NCBI GenBank assembly: GCA_019084435.1
Contig: JAHRFV010000049.1
Coordinates: 1 to 31,881 of the forward strand
DNA from: Dethiosulfatibacter sp.
Lineage (GTDB): Bacteria > Bacillota_A > Clostridia > Tissierellales > Dethiosulfatibacteraceae
Length of the DNA: 31,881 nucleotides
Reading direction: 5' to 3'
A program made the position numbers and the translations under genes. Shown here piece after piece: positions 15,266 to 24,053 of this stretch. The notes below the pieces were generated by a model. The model had not been told where the DNA came from and searched no databases. It saw nothing but the letters and a program-made list of their open reading frames with translations. Position 1 is the stretch's first letter. Each line of letters starts with the position of its first letter.

Positions 15266-15793
15266 ATGAGACTAATTGAAGGTCAGAAAGCAAAAGACTT
15301 TGAAGTAAAAGATATATTTGACAACAATATAACTCTTGAAAAACATAGAGGTAAAAAAATACTCCTCTCTTTTTATAGATATGCATCATGTCCCCTATGT
15401 AATTTGAGAGTAAGTGAATTGATTGAACAAGATGATTATTTTAAAGAAAAGGGATTAGAGCTGATAGCAATATTTCAATCACCTGCAGATAGAATTTTAG
15501 AATACGTTGGGAAACAGAACACCCCATTTCCCATCATTGCAGATCCTGAGCAAAGATTGTATAAGCTTTATGGTGTAGAGGTTTCAGGCTTAGGATTGAT
15601 TAAGGCTCTTTTCAAACCGGGAAAATTCAAAGAAGCATTGAACAAAGGCTTTCACACAGGAACTATGGAAGGACCCAAATCTCGAATCCCAGCTGATTTT
15701 CTTATAGATGAAAAGGGAATTATTCTCAAAGCTTATTACGGAAAAGATATTGGAGATCATATGCCGATTGAGATGATAAAAGATCTACTTTGA
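15266..15793 (+). CDS. Peroxiredoxin-like AhpC/TSA family protein
   Basis: This 175-residue thioredoxin-fold protein has its putative active site at SFYRYASCPLCNLRV, with C42 and C45 forming a CXXC pair instead of the single peroxidatic cysteine of classical AhpC. This pattern is found in the AhpC/TSA-related peroxiredoxin-like group. Later family features are PFPIIADPEQRLYKLYGV and RIPADFLIDEKGIILKAYYG. It may reduce peroxides or act as a thiol oxidoreductase in the cytosol; no signal peptide is present. It has its own strong promoter, separate from the sugar operon that begins right after it, so its location in the island may be incidental. Confidence 0.83.
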   Translation: MRLIEGQKAKDFEVKDIFDNNITLEKHRGKKILLSFYRYASCPLCNLRVSELIEQDDYFKEKGLELIAIFQSPADRILEYVGKQNTPFPIIADPEQRLYKLYGVEVSGLGLIKALFKPGKFKEALNKGFHTGTMEGPKSRIPADFLIDEKGIILKAYYGKDIGDHMPIEMIKDLL

Positions 15794-15814
15794 AACAATA
15801 AAATAAAAAATGAC

Positions 15815-15843
15815 TTGATTTTATGAAACCGGTTTCCTATAAT
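15815..15843 (+). promoter_or_regulatory. Promoter-operator 1 (LacI-type operator) of the GH13_4 gene
   Basis: TTGATT (15815-15820) and TATAAT (15838-15843) are spaced by 17 bp. The perfect 12-bp palindrome GAAACCGGTTTC (15825-15836) fills most of the spacer, so a bound repressor would block RNA polymerase. It is 35/40 identical to the module at 17711-17750. The LacI-type regulator encoded at 20921 is the likely ligand. The site also fits a CcpA cre consensus (TGWAANCGNTNWCA) except for the last base. Confidence 0.82.
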
Positions 15844-15869
15844 TAAGATAAGATTAAGGAGGTGATGGA

Positions 15870-17726
15870 TTGCAGGAAGCCAATAAAGATTATAAAGAAA
15901 GAATAGAACAGACATATTCTAATCTATATCCGGGATACAATGATGAACTGGATAGCCTTTTTGACATGCTGGAAAAGTACAGGACCGAACGCCAACTTGA
16001 TCTCATCAGACGGGACAGGTCTGGAACTCATTGGTTGTATTCATCTGATACGATCGGCATGATGCTATACGTAGATCTGTTTGCTGATAATCTGAAGGGA
16101 TTGATAGCGAAATCCGACTATTTCACAGACCTCGGCATCACATTGCTTCACCTAATGCCGGTATTGAAACCAAGAGAAGGTGAAAATGATGGAGGTTACG
16201 CTGTACGGGATTATCGCGATATTGACCCTAAAATCGGAAACATGGATGATTTTATGGAAATGGTGGACCACTATCATAAAAGGGGTATAAGAATATGCAT
16301 CGATTACGTCATCAACCACACTTCCGATGATCATGAATGGGCAAATAAGGCAAAATCAGGCGATGAAAAATATCAAAACTACTATCTCATGTACGATGAT
16401 GACAACATTCCACGTCAATTTGAAAACACTTTGCCGGAGGTTTTTCCAAAGGTCGCACCTGGAAATTTCACCTATAATGAAAATTTGAACAAATGGATAA
16501 TGACTACCTTTTATAACTATCAATGGGATCTTAATTACAGAAATCCTCGTGTTTTCCAAGAAATGGTGGCTAACCTTTTGTTCATGGCTAATGCAGGTGT
16601 AGATCTGATTCGACTGGATGCTATTCCTTATGTATGGAAATCGTTGGGAACAGACTGCCGCAACCTTCCTGAAGCCCATATGATTCTATCGCTTTTCAGG
16701 GATATCATATCCTATTGCGCGCCTTCCACAGCACTTCTTGGAGAAGCCATTATATCACCGGAGCTGATTATACGATATTTTGGCTCTGAAGATAAGCCGG
16801 AATGCCACTCTCTCTACAATGCCTCATATATGGTTGAAATATGGAACAGTTTGGCAACAAGAGATGCAAGGCACCTGGCACTTATGCCCGAGTATGATTT
16901 GCCATCGGACATAACTTGGATCAATTATGCCCGATGTCATGATGACATTGGCTGGGGGCTGGATCTGGATAAGACGCGATCACTGGGTTTTGATCCTTCA
17001 GCACACAAACAATTTCTCATAGATTTTTATTTGGGTGTTTTCAATGACAGCTTTTCTATCGGAGAGCTTTATGAGTTCAATCCCAGAACAGGAGACGCAA
17101 GGAATTCTGGAACACTGGCTAGTCTGGCAGGGCTTGAGAAGGCAATTAAAGACCACGACAATTACCAACTGGAATTATCCATCAAACGCATCAATTTGAT
17201 CAATGCCCTGTATATACTCAAAAAAGGCGTTCCGATGATCTACAGCGGTGACGAGACAGGTCAGCTAAATGACTTCAGCTACAAGGATGAGATTGACAAG
17301 TGTAATGATTCCAGATGGCTGCACAGACCAAGAATGAAGTGGAAACTCTTAGATGAAATCAAAGCGCCTCTGACTGCTGTCAGTCAGGTCTACAATAGCA
17401 TTAAGCAACTTATCGAGTTGCGAAAGAATCTAAGTCAAAATAGTGTCATCCAGCAAGAAAGGATTCTATATCAGGGAAATCAACATATTTTGATTATTGA
17501 GCAGTTATTCGAGAATAGTGAAACGAAAATACTACTGTGCTTCAATTTCTCAGAGGACAGACAATGGTTTTATGCTTCTGATTTGCGGCGATATGGAATC
17601 GAAGGCGAGTATTTGGAGATGCAGCAAGGTAAAACAATATCCTTTGACAAGGACAGGATCTTAATGGGACCATATGAATTTTTTGTAACAAAGGAGCGTT
17701 TGCCCAAAAAAGACTTGCTTTTGTGA
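15870..17726 (+). CDS. GH13_4 amylosucrase-like sucrose-active enzyme
   Basis: This 618-residue enzyme belongs to the amylosucrase / sucrose hydrolase branch of GH13. Catalytic residues are D250 (LIRLDAIPYVWK), E292 (LLGEAI) and D358 (RCHDDIGWG); the HDDIGWG motif and GTDCRNLPEAH are hallmarks of amylosucrases. Such enzymes cleave sucrose, release fructose and transfer glucose to glucan or water; transfer versus hydrolysis cannot be decided here. There is no signal peptide, so it is cytosolic. The start is TTG 15870, with AAGGAGGTGAT seven bases upstream; ATG at 15865 is out of frame. It lies behind operator promoter 1 and ends inside promoter 2. A fructokinase in the downstream operon fits fructose release. 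Confidence 0.88.
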   Translation: MQEANKDYKERIEQTYSNLYPGYNDELDSLFDMLEKYRTERQLDLIRRDRSGTHWLYSSDTIGMMLYVDLFADNLKGLIAKSDYFTDLGITLLHLMPVLKPREGENDGGYAVRDYRDIDPKIGNMDDFMEMVDHYHKRGIRICIDYVINHTSDDHEWANKAKSGDEKYQNYYLMYDDDNIPRQFENTLPEVFPKVAPGNFTYNENLNKWIMTTFYNYQWDLNYRNPRVFQEMVANLLFMANAGVDLIRLDAIPYVWKSLGTDCRNLPEAHMILSLFRDIISYCAPSTALLGEAIISPELIIRYFGSEDKPECHSLYNASYMVEIWNSLATRDARHLALMPEYDLPSDITWINYARCHDDIGWGLDLDKTRSLGFDPSAHKQFLIDFYLGVFNDSFSIGELYEFNPRTGDARNSGTLASLAGLEKAIKDHDNYQLELSIKRINLINALYILKKGVPMIYSGDETGQLNDFSYKDEIDKCNDSRWLHRPRMKWKLLDEIKAPLTAVSQVYNSIKQLIELRKNLSQNSVIQQERILYQGNQHILIIEQLFENSETKILLCFNFSEDRQWFYASDLRRYGIEGEYLEMQQGKTISFDKDRILMGPYEFFVTKERLPKKDLLL

Positions 17727-17743
17727 AACCGGTTTCCTATAAT
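17715..17743 (+). promoter_or_regulatory. Promoter-operator 2 of the ABC transporter operon
   Basis: TTGCTT (17715-17720) and TATAAT (17738-17743) are spaced by 17 bp and contain the same GAAACCGGTTTC palindrome (17725-17736). The -35 lies in the last codons of the GH13_4 gene, and that gene's TGA stop (17724-17726) overlaps the operator. It probably adds regulated transcription of the solute-binding protein and the genes after it. Confidence 0.82.
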
Positions 17744-17801
17744 ATAGATATAGGGATATTTAGTATCATTTAAGTATCTTAATAAATTGAAGGGGGCACA
17801 T

Positions 17802-19049
17802 ATGAAAAGAAATTTAGTGTTTTTATTGATTTTAACACTCTTGGTAGTAATGATTGCCGGATGTTCGCAACCCGCTACACAAGATGAGACAGTTGTAATT
17901 TATCAAAACAAAGTTGAAATCCATGAACAACTGACAGCATTTGCGGCAGCATATAAAGAAGCAACAGGAAAAGAAGTTATCGTCAAGACTTCCGGAGGAG
18001 ACTCACCTTATGCTGAGGCATTAAGGGCGGAATTCCAATCCGACAGACAACCTGACATATTTGTCATCGAAGGTATGGGCGGCTACAACACCTGGGAATC
18101 AAAACTACAGCCTTATGAAGGTGATGAATGGATAGATCTAACAACACTTGAGTTTATTGTTGACGGTAAAATTATTGGTTTCCCTGTAGCAGTTGAAGCA
18201 TGGGGAATGGCATACAATGTGGATCTGTTGGAACAAGCTGGTGTGGATCCATCTACATTAACCTCTCAGGAAGCATATCGTGCTGCTTTTGAAACAATCG
18301 ACAGCATGAAGGATGAACTGGGAATTAGTTCAGTAGTAGCTATGGCAGCTGGTCCTGATATGAGATGGGTAACAGGATTGCATAATTTCAATGGTTACTT
18401 ATCAGCTGGATTACCATATGGCGACACAACTGTTCTAGATAAATTGAACAATGGTGAGGCTGATATGCAGCGTCTGACGGAATATGCTGATTGGGTTGAA
18501 CTGTTGTTTGAGTATGCTGACCGTACTGTTCTTTTGACTGGAAACTATGACTCGCAAGTAAGTCAGTTTGGAACAGGTAAAGCAGTATTTATCCATCAAG
18601 GAAACTGGATAGATCCTTGGCTCCAAGAGAATGGAGTCGATTTCCCGATGGCATTCGCACCTCATGCATCCGTTAAAGGGACCCATGAGAAGATATTTAT
18701 CGGCGCACCATCTTTCTACGTTTTAAACAACGAAAGCAAGAATCAAGAAGCAGCGAGAAATTTCCTAAACTTTATGGCTACCGATCCTGCTGGGCATAAC
18801 TATATGGTAACAGAAGCGAACATGGTACCTGCATTCACAAATGTTACTCTGACTCCTGCAGCGCCATTATCTGCGAATGTAACAGAATGGCTAGCAAAAG
18901 ATGCTGCCTATACCTGGTTGCAAAACGATATGCCTGATGGCTTTGGAATGGGAACCATCGCACCTATCTATGAGGCTTTCGCAAAGGGAGATATTGATAA
19001 AGCACAATTCATAGAGCAGCTTGCAGCAAAAATCGATGAAATAAAATAA
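17802..19049 (+). CDS. Sugar ABC transporter solute-binding lipoprotein (CUT1)
   Basis: This 415-residue extracytoplasmic binding lipoprotein captures sugar for the adjacent permeases. The lipoprotein signal peptide ends in the lipobox IAGC (residues 18-21 or so), followed by the mature SQPATQDETVVIY. The body matches family 1 solute-binding proteins, with WGMAYNVDLLEQAGVDPSTL, FGTGKAVFIHQGNW and AFAPHASVKG. A TTG at 17787 is in frame, but AAGGGGG lies within that extension and 7 nt before ATG 17802, so the latter is the start. A terminator-like hairpin follows the gene and probably raises its level over the permeases. The substrate is inferred as sucrose or an alpha-glucoside from neighbours only. 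Confidence 0.9.
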   Translation: MKRNLVFLLILTLLVVMIAGCSQPATQDETVVIYQNKVEIHEQLTAFAAAYKEATGKEVIVKTSGGDSPYAEALRAEFQSDRQPDIFVIEGMGGYNTWESKLQPYEGDEWIDLTTLEFIVDGKIIGFPVAVEAWGMAYNVDLLEQAGVDPSTLTSQEAYRAAFETIDSMKDELGISSVVAMAAGPDMRWVTGLHNFNGYLSAGLPYGDTTVLDKLNNGEADMQRLTEYADWVELLFEYADRTVLLTGNYDSQVSQFGTGKAVFIHQGNWIDPWLQENGVDFPMAFAPHASVKGTHEKIFIGAPSFYVLNNESKNQEAARNFLNFMATDPAGHNYMVTEANMVPAFTNVTLTPAAPLSANVTEWLAKDAAYTWLQNDMPDGFGMGTIAPIYEAFAKGDIDKAQFIEQLAAKIDEIK

Positions 19050-19062
19050 TGTGTCAAATGGC

Positions 19063-19096
19063 AAAAAGGGTGTAGCTTCCACTGGCACCCTTTTTT
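19063..19096 (+). terminator. Intra-operon hairpin with T tract
   Basis: AAAAAGGGTG (19063-19072) pairs with CACCCTTTTT (19086-19095), followed by one more T. It lies between the binding-protein gene and the first permease. Such partial terminators commonly give excess binding protein over membrane subunits. Confidence 0.8.
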
Positions 19097-19132
19097 CTTA
19101 AAATTATTGAGATGATAGAAAAGAGGTGGATT

Positions 19133-20038
19133 ATGAACAAGCGTATAAAGGACAATATGGTTTTCTGGTTGTTTCTTGCACCAGCACTTTTTTCTTTTCT
19201 GGTTGTTGTAATTATCCCGTTTTTTATGGGTTTGTATTATTCAATGACTGATTGGACTGCTGTTGCAGGATTGGAACCCAATTGGGTAGGACTCGAAAAC
19301 TACAAAGAAATGTTTTCCAATCTAGCCTTCAGGTATTCGTTTGTTAGAACGTTTTTATTTAGTATGCTTAGTGTCATCACAATCAACTTAGTAGCCTTGT
19401 TCTTTGCTTTTTTAGTGACACGTGAAATCAGGTTTCGAAATTTCTACAGGGCTGGATTTTTCATACCAAACCTAATTGGTGGTCTGGTTCTGGGATATAT
19501 CTGGCAGTTCATTTTCAAGGAAGTTGTACCGGCTATCGGTGGATTGCTGGGAATCAGCTATATTGAGAATCTTCTGTTGTTGGCGAATCCAAATCTGACA
19601 TTGATGGGGCTTATCATGGCATTCACATGGCAGTATGCTGGATACATTATGATGATTTATGTGGCGGCGCTATTGAATGTACCCCAGGAATTACTGGAAG
19701 CTAGTGACATCGATGGTGCCAATTTCTGGCAGAAGCTACGAAATATCACCATACCTATGATAGCTCAAGCCTTCACAATCACATCATTCCTGACATTGGT
19801 CAATTCATTCAAACAATATGACATCATTGTAGCACTGACAGCTGGCGGACCTACAGATATCTATAAGGGTCAGGTGGTCAACTCCACAGAGCTTTTAGCG
19901 GTCCATATCTACAACATTGCATTCAAGTACAATCGCATGGCAGAAGGACAAGCCAGGGCTATAGTTTTCTTCCTTGTTTTGTCAGTAGTGTCTATCGCTC
20001 AGGTTTATTACAATAAGCAAAAGGAGATTGAAATGTAA
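19133..20038 (+). CDS. Sugar ABC transporter permease (MalF/MsmF type)
   Basis: This 301-residue inner-membrane subunit has about six transmembrane helices. Family signs are LAPALFSFLVVVIIPFFMGLYYS at the N-terminus and the EAA loop EASDIDGANFWQKLRNITIP, which contacts the ATPase. The frame is open from ATG 19112, but AGAGGTGG at 19122-19129 sits just before ATG 19133, which is the better start. It overlaps the second permease by one base (TAATG). Together with the lipoprotein and the MsmK-type ATPase it completes a CUT1 importer. There is no promoter between it and the binding protein gene except through the intervening terminator. Confidence 0.93.
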   Translation: MNKRIKDNMVFWLFLAPALFSFLVVVIIPFFMGLYYSMTDWTAVAGLEPNWVGLENYKEMFSNLAFRYSFVRTFLFSMLSVITINLVALFFAFLVTREIRFRNFYRAGFFIPNLIGGLVLGYIWQFIFKEVVPAIGGLLGISYIENLLLLANPNLTLMGLIMAFTWQYAGYIMMIYVAALLNVPQELLEASDIDGANFWQKLRNITIPMIAQAFTITSFLTLVNSFKQYDIIVALTAGGPTDIYKGQVVNSTELLAVHIYNIAFKYNRMAEGQARAIVFFLVLSVVSIAQVYYNKQKEIEM

Positions 20039-20898
20039 TGGAAACTAAAAATAAGTCTATAAAAATATTTTTGCAGATCATTACTATATCATTTTTCCTG
20101 TTGACGATGTTTCCGTTTTTTGTCGTCATCATCAACTCAGCTAAGTCATCACTTGAGATTCTCACTGAACCAATAGCATTTCCGAGGCAATGGTCGCAGA
20201 TGTTTGCCAATATTAAAGAAATTTGGACAAGCCCCAGCATAAGATATGCATCAAGTGTCTATTCTTCAGTCATTATCACTACCATTTCACTCGCCACTAT
20301 ATCTGTCTTTTCAGCAATGGCAGCATGGGTGCTGGTGCGACGAAAGACTGGAATAGCCACTGTTATCTTGCTGCTGTTTATCAGCGGATTGATTATTCCT
20401 TTTCAAGTTGTCATGTTTCCTTTGGTGGCTCTTTTCAGAATTATCAACAACACATTGGGAATCAGACTCCTCAGGGAGTATCACGGTATGATATTTGCTT
20501 ATATCGGCTTTGGAGCACCACTGGCTGTATTTATGTTCCATGGATTCATAAAATCCATACCTTTTGAGCTTGAAGAAGCTGCATTGCTTGATGGTTGCTC
20601 AAAACCCCAGATTTTCTTTCTGATAGTCATGCCGATTCTGAAGCCAATTTTTGTCACAGTCAGTATCCTCAATGCAATTTGGATATGGAACGACTTCCTG
20701 CTACCATCTCTGATACTGGGAATCGGTCAGGACATTCAAACCATACCACTCGCTATAGCAGGGTTTGCTGGATCGTTTGTCAAGAAATGGGATCTAATTA
20801 TGACAGCTGTTTTAATGGCTGCAGCACCGATAATTGTTGGATTCATCATAGCTCAAAAGCAAATCATAAAAGGCATGGTTTCTGGATCCATCAAATAA
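20038..20898 (+). CDS. Sugar ABC transporter permease (MalG/MsmG type)
   Basis: This 286-residue second permease has about six helices and an EAA loop, EEAALLDGCSKPQIFFLIVM. Its N-terminus (LTMFPFFVVIINSAKSS) and C-terminus (IIVGFIIAQKQIIKGMVSGSIK) are typical for CUT1 MalG-type subunits. ATG 20038 overlaps the stop of the first permease, with AAGGAGA some 10 nt upstream inside that gene, so the two are translationally coupled. It heterodimerises with the preceding permease to form the channel. A LacI-type regulator follows after 22 bp. Confidence 0.93.
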   Translation: METKNKSIKIFLQIITISFFLLTMFPFFVVIINSAKSSLEILTEPIAFPRQWSQMFANIKEIWTSPSIRYASSVYSSVIITTISLATISVFSAMAAWVLVRRKTGIATVILLLFISGLIIPFQVVMFPLVALFRIINNTLGIRLLREYHGMIFAYIGFGAPLAVFMFHGFIKSIPFELEEAALLDGCSKPQIFFLIVMPILKPIFVTVSILNAIWIWNDFLLPSLILGIGQDIQTIPLAIAGFAGSFVKKWDLIMTAVLMAAAPIIVGFIIAQKQIIKGMVSGSIK

Positions 20899-20920
20899 TA
20901 AAAGTTATCAGGAGAGACCA

Positions 20921-21964
20921 GTGGAAAAAATTACAATCAATGAAATTGCCAAACGAAGTGGAGTATCAAAAGCTACAGTCTCCAGAGTAATAAACAATTC
21001 AAAACCTGTGAGCGATGAAGTACGCCAAAAAGTCATGGCTGTAATTGAAAGCACTAATTTTGTGCCGAGTGCTTTAGGTAGAAGCCTGTCCTTAAAAAAA
21101 TCACATTTGATCGGGGTTATCATTCCAGACTTGGCAAATCCCGTTTTTTCGAGAATTATTGCAGGGATGGAATCCTTTATACGATCTAAAAACTACTCAC
21201 TTCTTATCACAGCAACGGATTTCAATATTGATACAGGTATCAGGCACATACAGATTTTAAATGAAAAGGCCATAGACGGTCTGATTTTCCTTGCCGGTAC
21301 CATGAATGAAGAACTAATACAGGCACTCAACACATTTCACAAGCCTGTTGTTGTTATCGGATCTGACATTGACAGCGACACCATACCGGTAATAGAAATA
21401 GACAATAAAAAGGCCGCTTATGATGCAACCACTTATCTCGTTTCAATAGGACATAAAAATATCGCTATGATTCGTGGACCGTTAAGTGACCGATATGCTG
21501 GCAAAGAGAGGTTTATTGGATACCAGGAAGCATTGATAGAAGCAGGACTCTATAATAAACATCTTGTTGTGGAAGGTAAATATTCCTTCGATCATGGCTA
21601 TAACGCTATGAAGAAACTGTTGGCTAACAAACCTCTACCCACAGCTGTTTTCTGTGCGAATGACCTAATGGCTATTGGGGGTATGAAATGCGTCTTTGAT
21701 GAGGGATTGAAGATTCCCGCGGATATCTCCTTTATTGGTTTTGATGATGTTGAAATTGCCAAGATGTATAATCCCACTCTGACCACAATTCGTCAACCAT
21801 TTGAAGAAAAAGGTCTTCAGGCTATTGAAAAACTGATCGATATGATTAAACTACAAAATGACAAAAAAGAAGCATCACTTGCAGAGCTTATTGTCCTTCC
21901 ACACGAGTTGGTTGTGAGGCAAAGCACTAGCAAAATCGACTACCGATCCAAGGAGGTTGTATGA
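20921..21964 (+). CDS. LacI/GalR-family transcriptional regulator
   Basis: This 347-residue DNA-binding repressor has an N-terminal helix-turn-helix (ITINEIAKRSGVSKATVSRV, residues 3-22), a hinge helix (about 45-57, FVPSALGRSLS) and a periplasmic-binding-like sensor domain (LIGVIIPDLANPVFS onward; DISFIGFDDVEIAKM near the C-terminus). The start is GTG 20921 with AGGAGAGA upstream. It sits inside the operon it probably controls. The two perfect GAAACCGGTTTC palindromes at 15825 and 17725 have the symmetry and central CG expected of LacI-family operators, so autoregulation through promoter 2 is likely. The inducer is presumably a sugar or sugar phosphate of this pathway. Its stop overlaps the kinase start. 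Confidence 0.93.
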   Translation: MEKITINEIAKRSGVSKATVSRVINNSKPVSDEVRQKVMAVIESTNFVPSALGRSLSLKKSHLIGVIIPDLANPVFSRIIAGMESFIRSKNYSLLITATDFNIDTGIRHIQILNEKAIDGLIFLAGTMNEELIQALNTFHKPVVVIGSDIDSDTIPVIEIDNKKAAYDATTYLVSIGHKNIAMIRGPLSDRYAGKERFIGYQEALIEAGLYNKHLVVEGKYSFDHGYNAMKKLLANKPLPTAVFCANDLMAIGGMKCVFDEGLKIPADISFIGFDDVEIAKMYNPTLTTIRQPFEEKGLQAIEKLIDMIKLQNDKKEASLAELIVLPHELVVRQSTSKIDYRSKEVV

Positions 21965-22905
21965 GTTCAGTCATCTGTATTGGAGAGATGCTCGTAGATT
22001 TTATCGGATCAGAAAAAGATAAGAACCTTGCAGGACAGGATTCCTTCATCATGAAACCGGGTGGAGCACCAGCTAATGTGGCGTGTGTAATTGGTGCGTT
22101 GGGTGGAAGCAGCTATTTTTACGGTTCCGTAGGAAAGGATGGATTCGGTGATTTTCTGGAAAAGACCCTAAAGGAGTACAGTGTGCAGACCCAATGGCTG
22201 GAGAGGTCGAACATGCCAACTACACTGGCATTTGTGTCTGTAGATTCGGATGGGGAAAGAGACTTCATCTTCTATCGGGGAGCAGATGCTTATGTATCAA
22301 TGACAGATATTGAAGATTTCAAAGATGCAAATATCCGGTTGATCCATTTTGGCGCTGCCACAGGGTTTCTTGAAGGGAATCTCAGAATCACATACAACAA
22401 ACTGCTTAACAGGGCAAAGAAGGAGGGATATTTCATCTCATTCGATCCGAACTACAGAGATGCCTTCTGGTCTGAAAAGTCCGATGTCTTTAGAGATTAC
22501 TGTAATGAGTTTCTCCAGTTGGCAGACCTTGTCAAATTAAGTGAAGAAGAGGCTTTTCTCATATCAGAGACGAACAGTGAAAAGGAAATGATTTCCTATT
22601 TCAGAGGAAACTATAAGGGTACTTTTGCTGTAACATTGGGGAGCAGAGGAGCGCTGGTTTTCAATGATGATTGGGAAATGACAATACCAGCACCTAAGGT
22701 TAGTGTAGTAGATACTACCGGTGCTGGGGATGCGTTTGTTGGAGCATTATTATTCGAACTGAGCAAAAAAGAGAAACCACAAAACTCAGTGCGCTCACAG
22801 ACGGATATGAAGCAATACGTCGAAAGCGCCAATAAAGTGGCTTCTGACATATGTACAGAATTAGGTGCCCTTTCGGCACTCAAAATAAAAATTGATGGTG
22901 AATAG
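21961..22905 (+). CDS. scrK: PfkB-family fructokinase
   Basis: This 314-residue ribokinase-family sugar kinase most resembles ScrK/FrlD-type fructokinases, with ICIGEMLVDFIG, the Gly-rich KPGGAPANVACVIGALGG (about 32-49), and the ATP/catalytic signature DTTGAGDAFVGALL with catalytic base D257. It would phosphorylate fructose released from sucrose by the GH13_4 enzyme to fructose-6-phosphate; the substrate is inferred from context and family. AAGGAGGTT lies within the end of lacI, and ATG overlaps its stop as ATGA. The neighbouring genes code for the regulator upstream and the transport ATPase downstream, 22 bp away. Confidence 0.88.
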   Translation: MSSVICIGEMLVDFIGSEKDKNLAGQDSFIMKPGGAPANVACVIGALGGSSYFYGSVGKDGFGDFLEKTLKEYSVQTQWLERSNMPTTLAFVSVDSDGERDFIFYRGADAYVSMTDIEDFKDANIRLIHFGAATGFLEGNLRITYNKLLNRAKKEGYFISFDPNYRDAFWSEKSDVFRDYCNEFLQLADLVKLSEEEAFLISETNSEKEMISYFRGNYKGTFAVTLGSRGALVFNDDWEMTIPAPKVSVVDTTGAGDAFVGALLFELSKKEKPQNSVRSQTDMKQYVESANKVASDICTELGALSALKIKIDGE

Positions 22906-22927
22906 AAGCTTGAGGAGGTAATGGTAT

Positions 22928-24013
22928 ATGGCAAATTTAAAGCTAACAAAAGTTAACAAGATTTATCCAAACGGATTTCAGGCTGTTAAAGATTTTGAAC
23001 TTGATATACCGGATAAGGAGTTCATGGTGTTTGTCGGACCTTCCGGGTGCGGAAAAACAACAACTCTCAGGATGATAGCGGGGCTTGAAGATGCAACGAC
23101 TGGCGATATATATATTGGTGACAAGTTGGTCAATGATACATCGCCAAAAGATAGAAATATAGCAATGGTATTTCAAAATTATGCACTTTATCCACATATG
23201 ACAGTCTTCGACAATATGGCATTTGGGTTGAAGCTCAAGAAAACACCGAAGGATGAAATCAAGGAAAGGATTATGAAGGCAGCTACCATACTTGGTATTG
23301 AGACGCTATTGGATCGCAAGCCCAAGCAGCTTTCTGGCGGACAGAGACAACGTGTTGCCCTTGGAAGAGCAATCGTTCGTAAGCCCGAGGTATTCCTAAT
23401 GGATGAGCCATTATCAAATCTGGATGCCAAATTGAGAGTGCAGATGAGAACTGAGTTGATCAAGCTTCATAATGATCTGGAAACGACATTCATCTACGTG
23501 ACGCATGATCAAACCGAAGCAATGACTATGGGTACCCGAATCTGTGTTATAAATGAAGGAGCAATTCAACAGGTAGCTGAACCAAGAACGATCTACAATT
23601 ATCCTGTCAATATGTTTGTCGCAGGCTTTATAGGAGCGCCTCAAATGAACTTCTTTGACGGTGAAATTCTTGATACACCTGATATTAAGGTTGAAGGATG
23701 TACCATGCCGCTGAATTCAGTTCTGTTGGACCGTGTCAAAAAGGATAACTTATACAATAAGCCCTTTAAAATAGGCATCAGACCTGAGGATATACGTTTT
23801 GGAAGTGGAGACAAGGGAATTGATGGTGTAGTCGAGGTAACTGAACTTCTTGGTAGTGATTTGAATATTTATTTCAAAATCAACGGCAATCAATACATTA
23901 TGAAAACAGACTCTTCAAAGACATTTAATTTTGGGGATAAGATTAGCGTAGTGTTTGATCCAGAAAAGATTCATCTTTTTGACTTGGAAACAGAAAAGTC
24001 ACTTTATTACTAG
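22928..24013 (+). CDS. msmK: ABC transporter ATPase (MsmK/UgpC type)
   Basis: This 361-residue ATPase powers CUT1 sugar import. Walker A is GPSGCGKTT (37-45), the signature LSGGQ is at 135-139, Walker B runs into E160 (VFLMDEP), and the D-loop SNLDAKLR and H-loop YVTHDQTEAMTM are present. The C-terminal third is a TOBE/regulatory domain (FKIGIRPEDIRFG). GAGGAGGT precedes ATG 22928. Such ATPases often serve several importers from one genomic site; here the gene lies in the operon of its own transporter, so a complete import system is encoded. Confidence 0.95.
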   Translation: MANLKLTKVNKIYPNGFQAVKDFELDIPDKEFMVFVGPSGCGKTTTLRMIAGLEDATTGDIYIGDKLVNDTSPKDRNIAMVFQNYALYPHMTVFDNMAFGLKLKKTPKDEIKERIMKAATILGIETLLDRKPKQLSGGQRQRVALGRAIVRKPEVFLMDEPLSNLDAKLRVQMRTELIKLHNDLETTFIYVTHDQTEAMTMGTRICVINEGAIQQVAEPRTIYNYPVNMFVAGFIGAPQMNFFDGEILDTPDIKVEGCTMPLNSVLLDRVKKDNLYNKPFKIGIRPEDIRFGSGDKGIDGVVEVTELLGSDLNIYFKINGNQYIMKTDSSKTFNFGDKISVVFDPEKIHLFDLETEKSLYY

Positions 24014-24053
24014 AACATTGAATAATTGATTATATAGAGAGGGGGAAAGCTTC

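Noticed and set aside
20223..20990. Overlapping plus-strand open frames of 114 and 131 codons
   Set aside because: They are alternate frames of the MalG-type permease and the start of the LacI gene. Composition is Cys/His/Ser rich and not protein-like.
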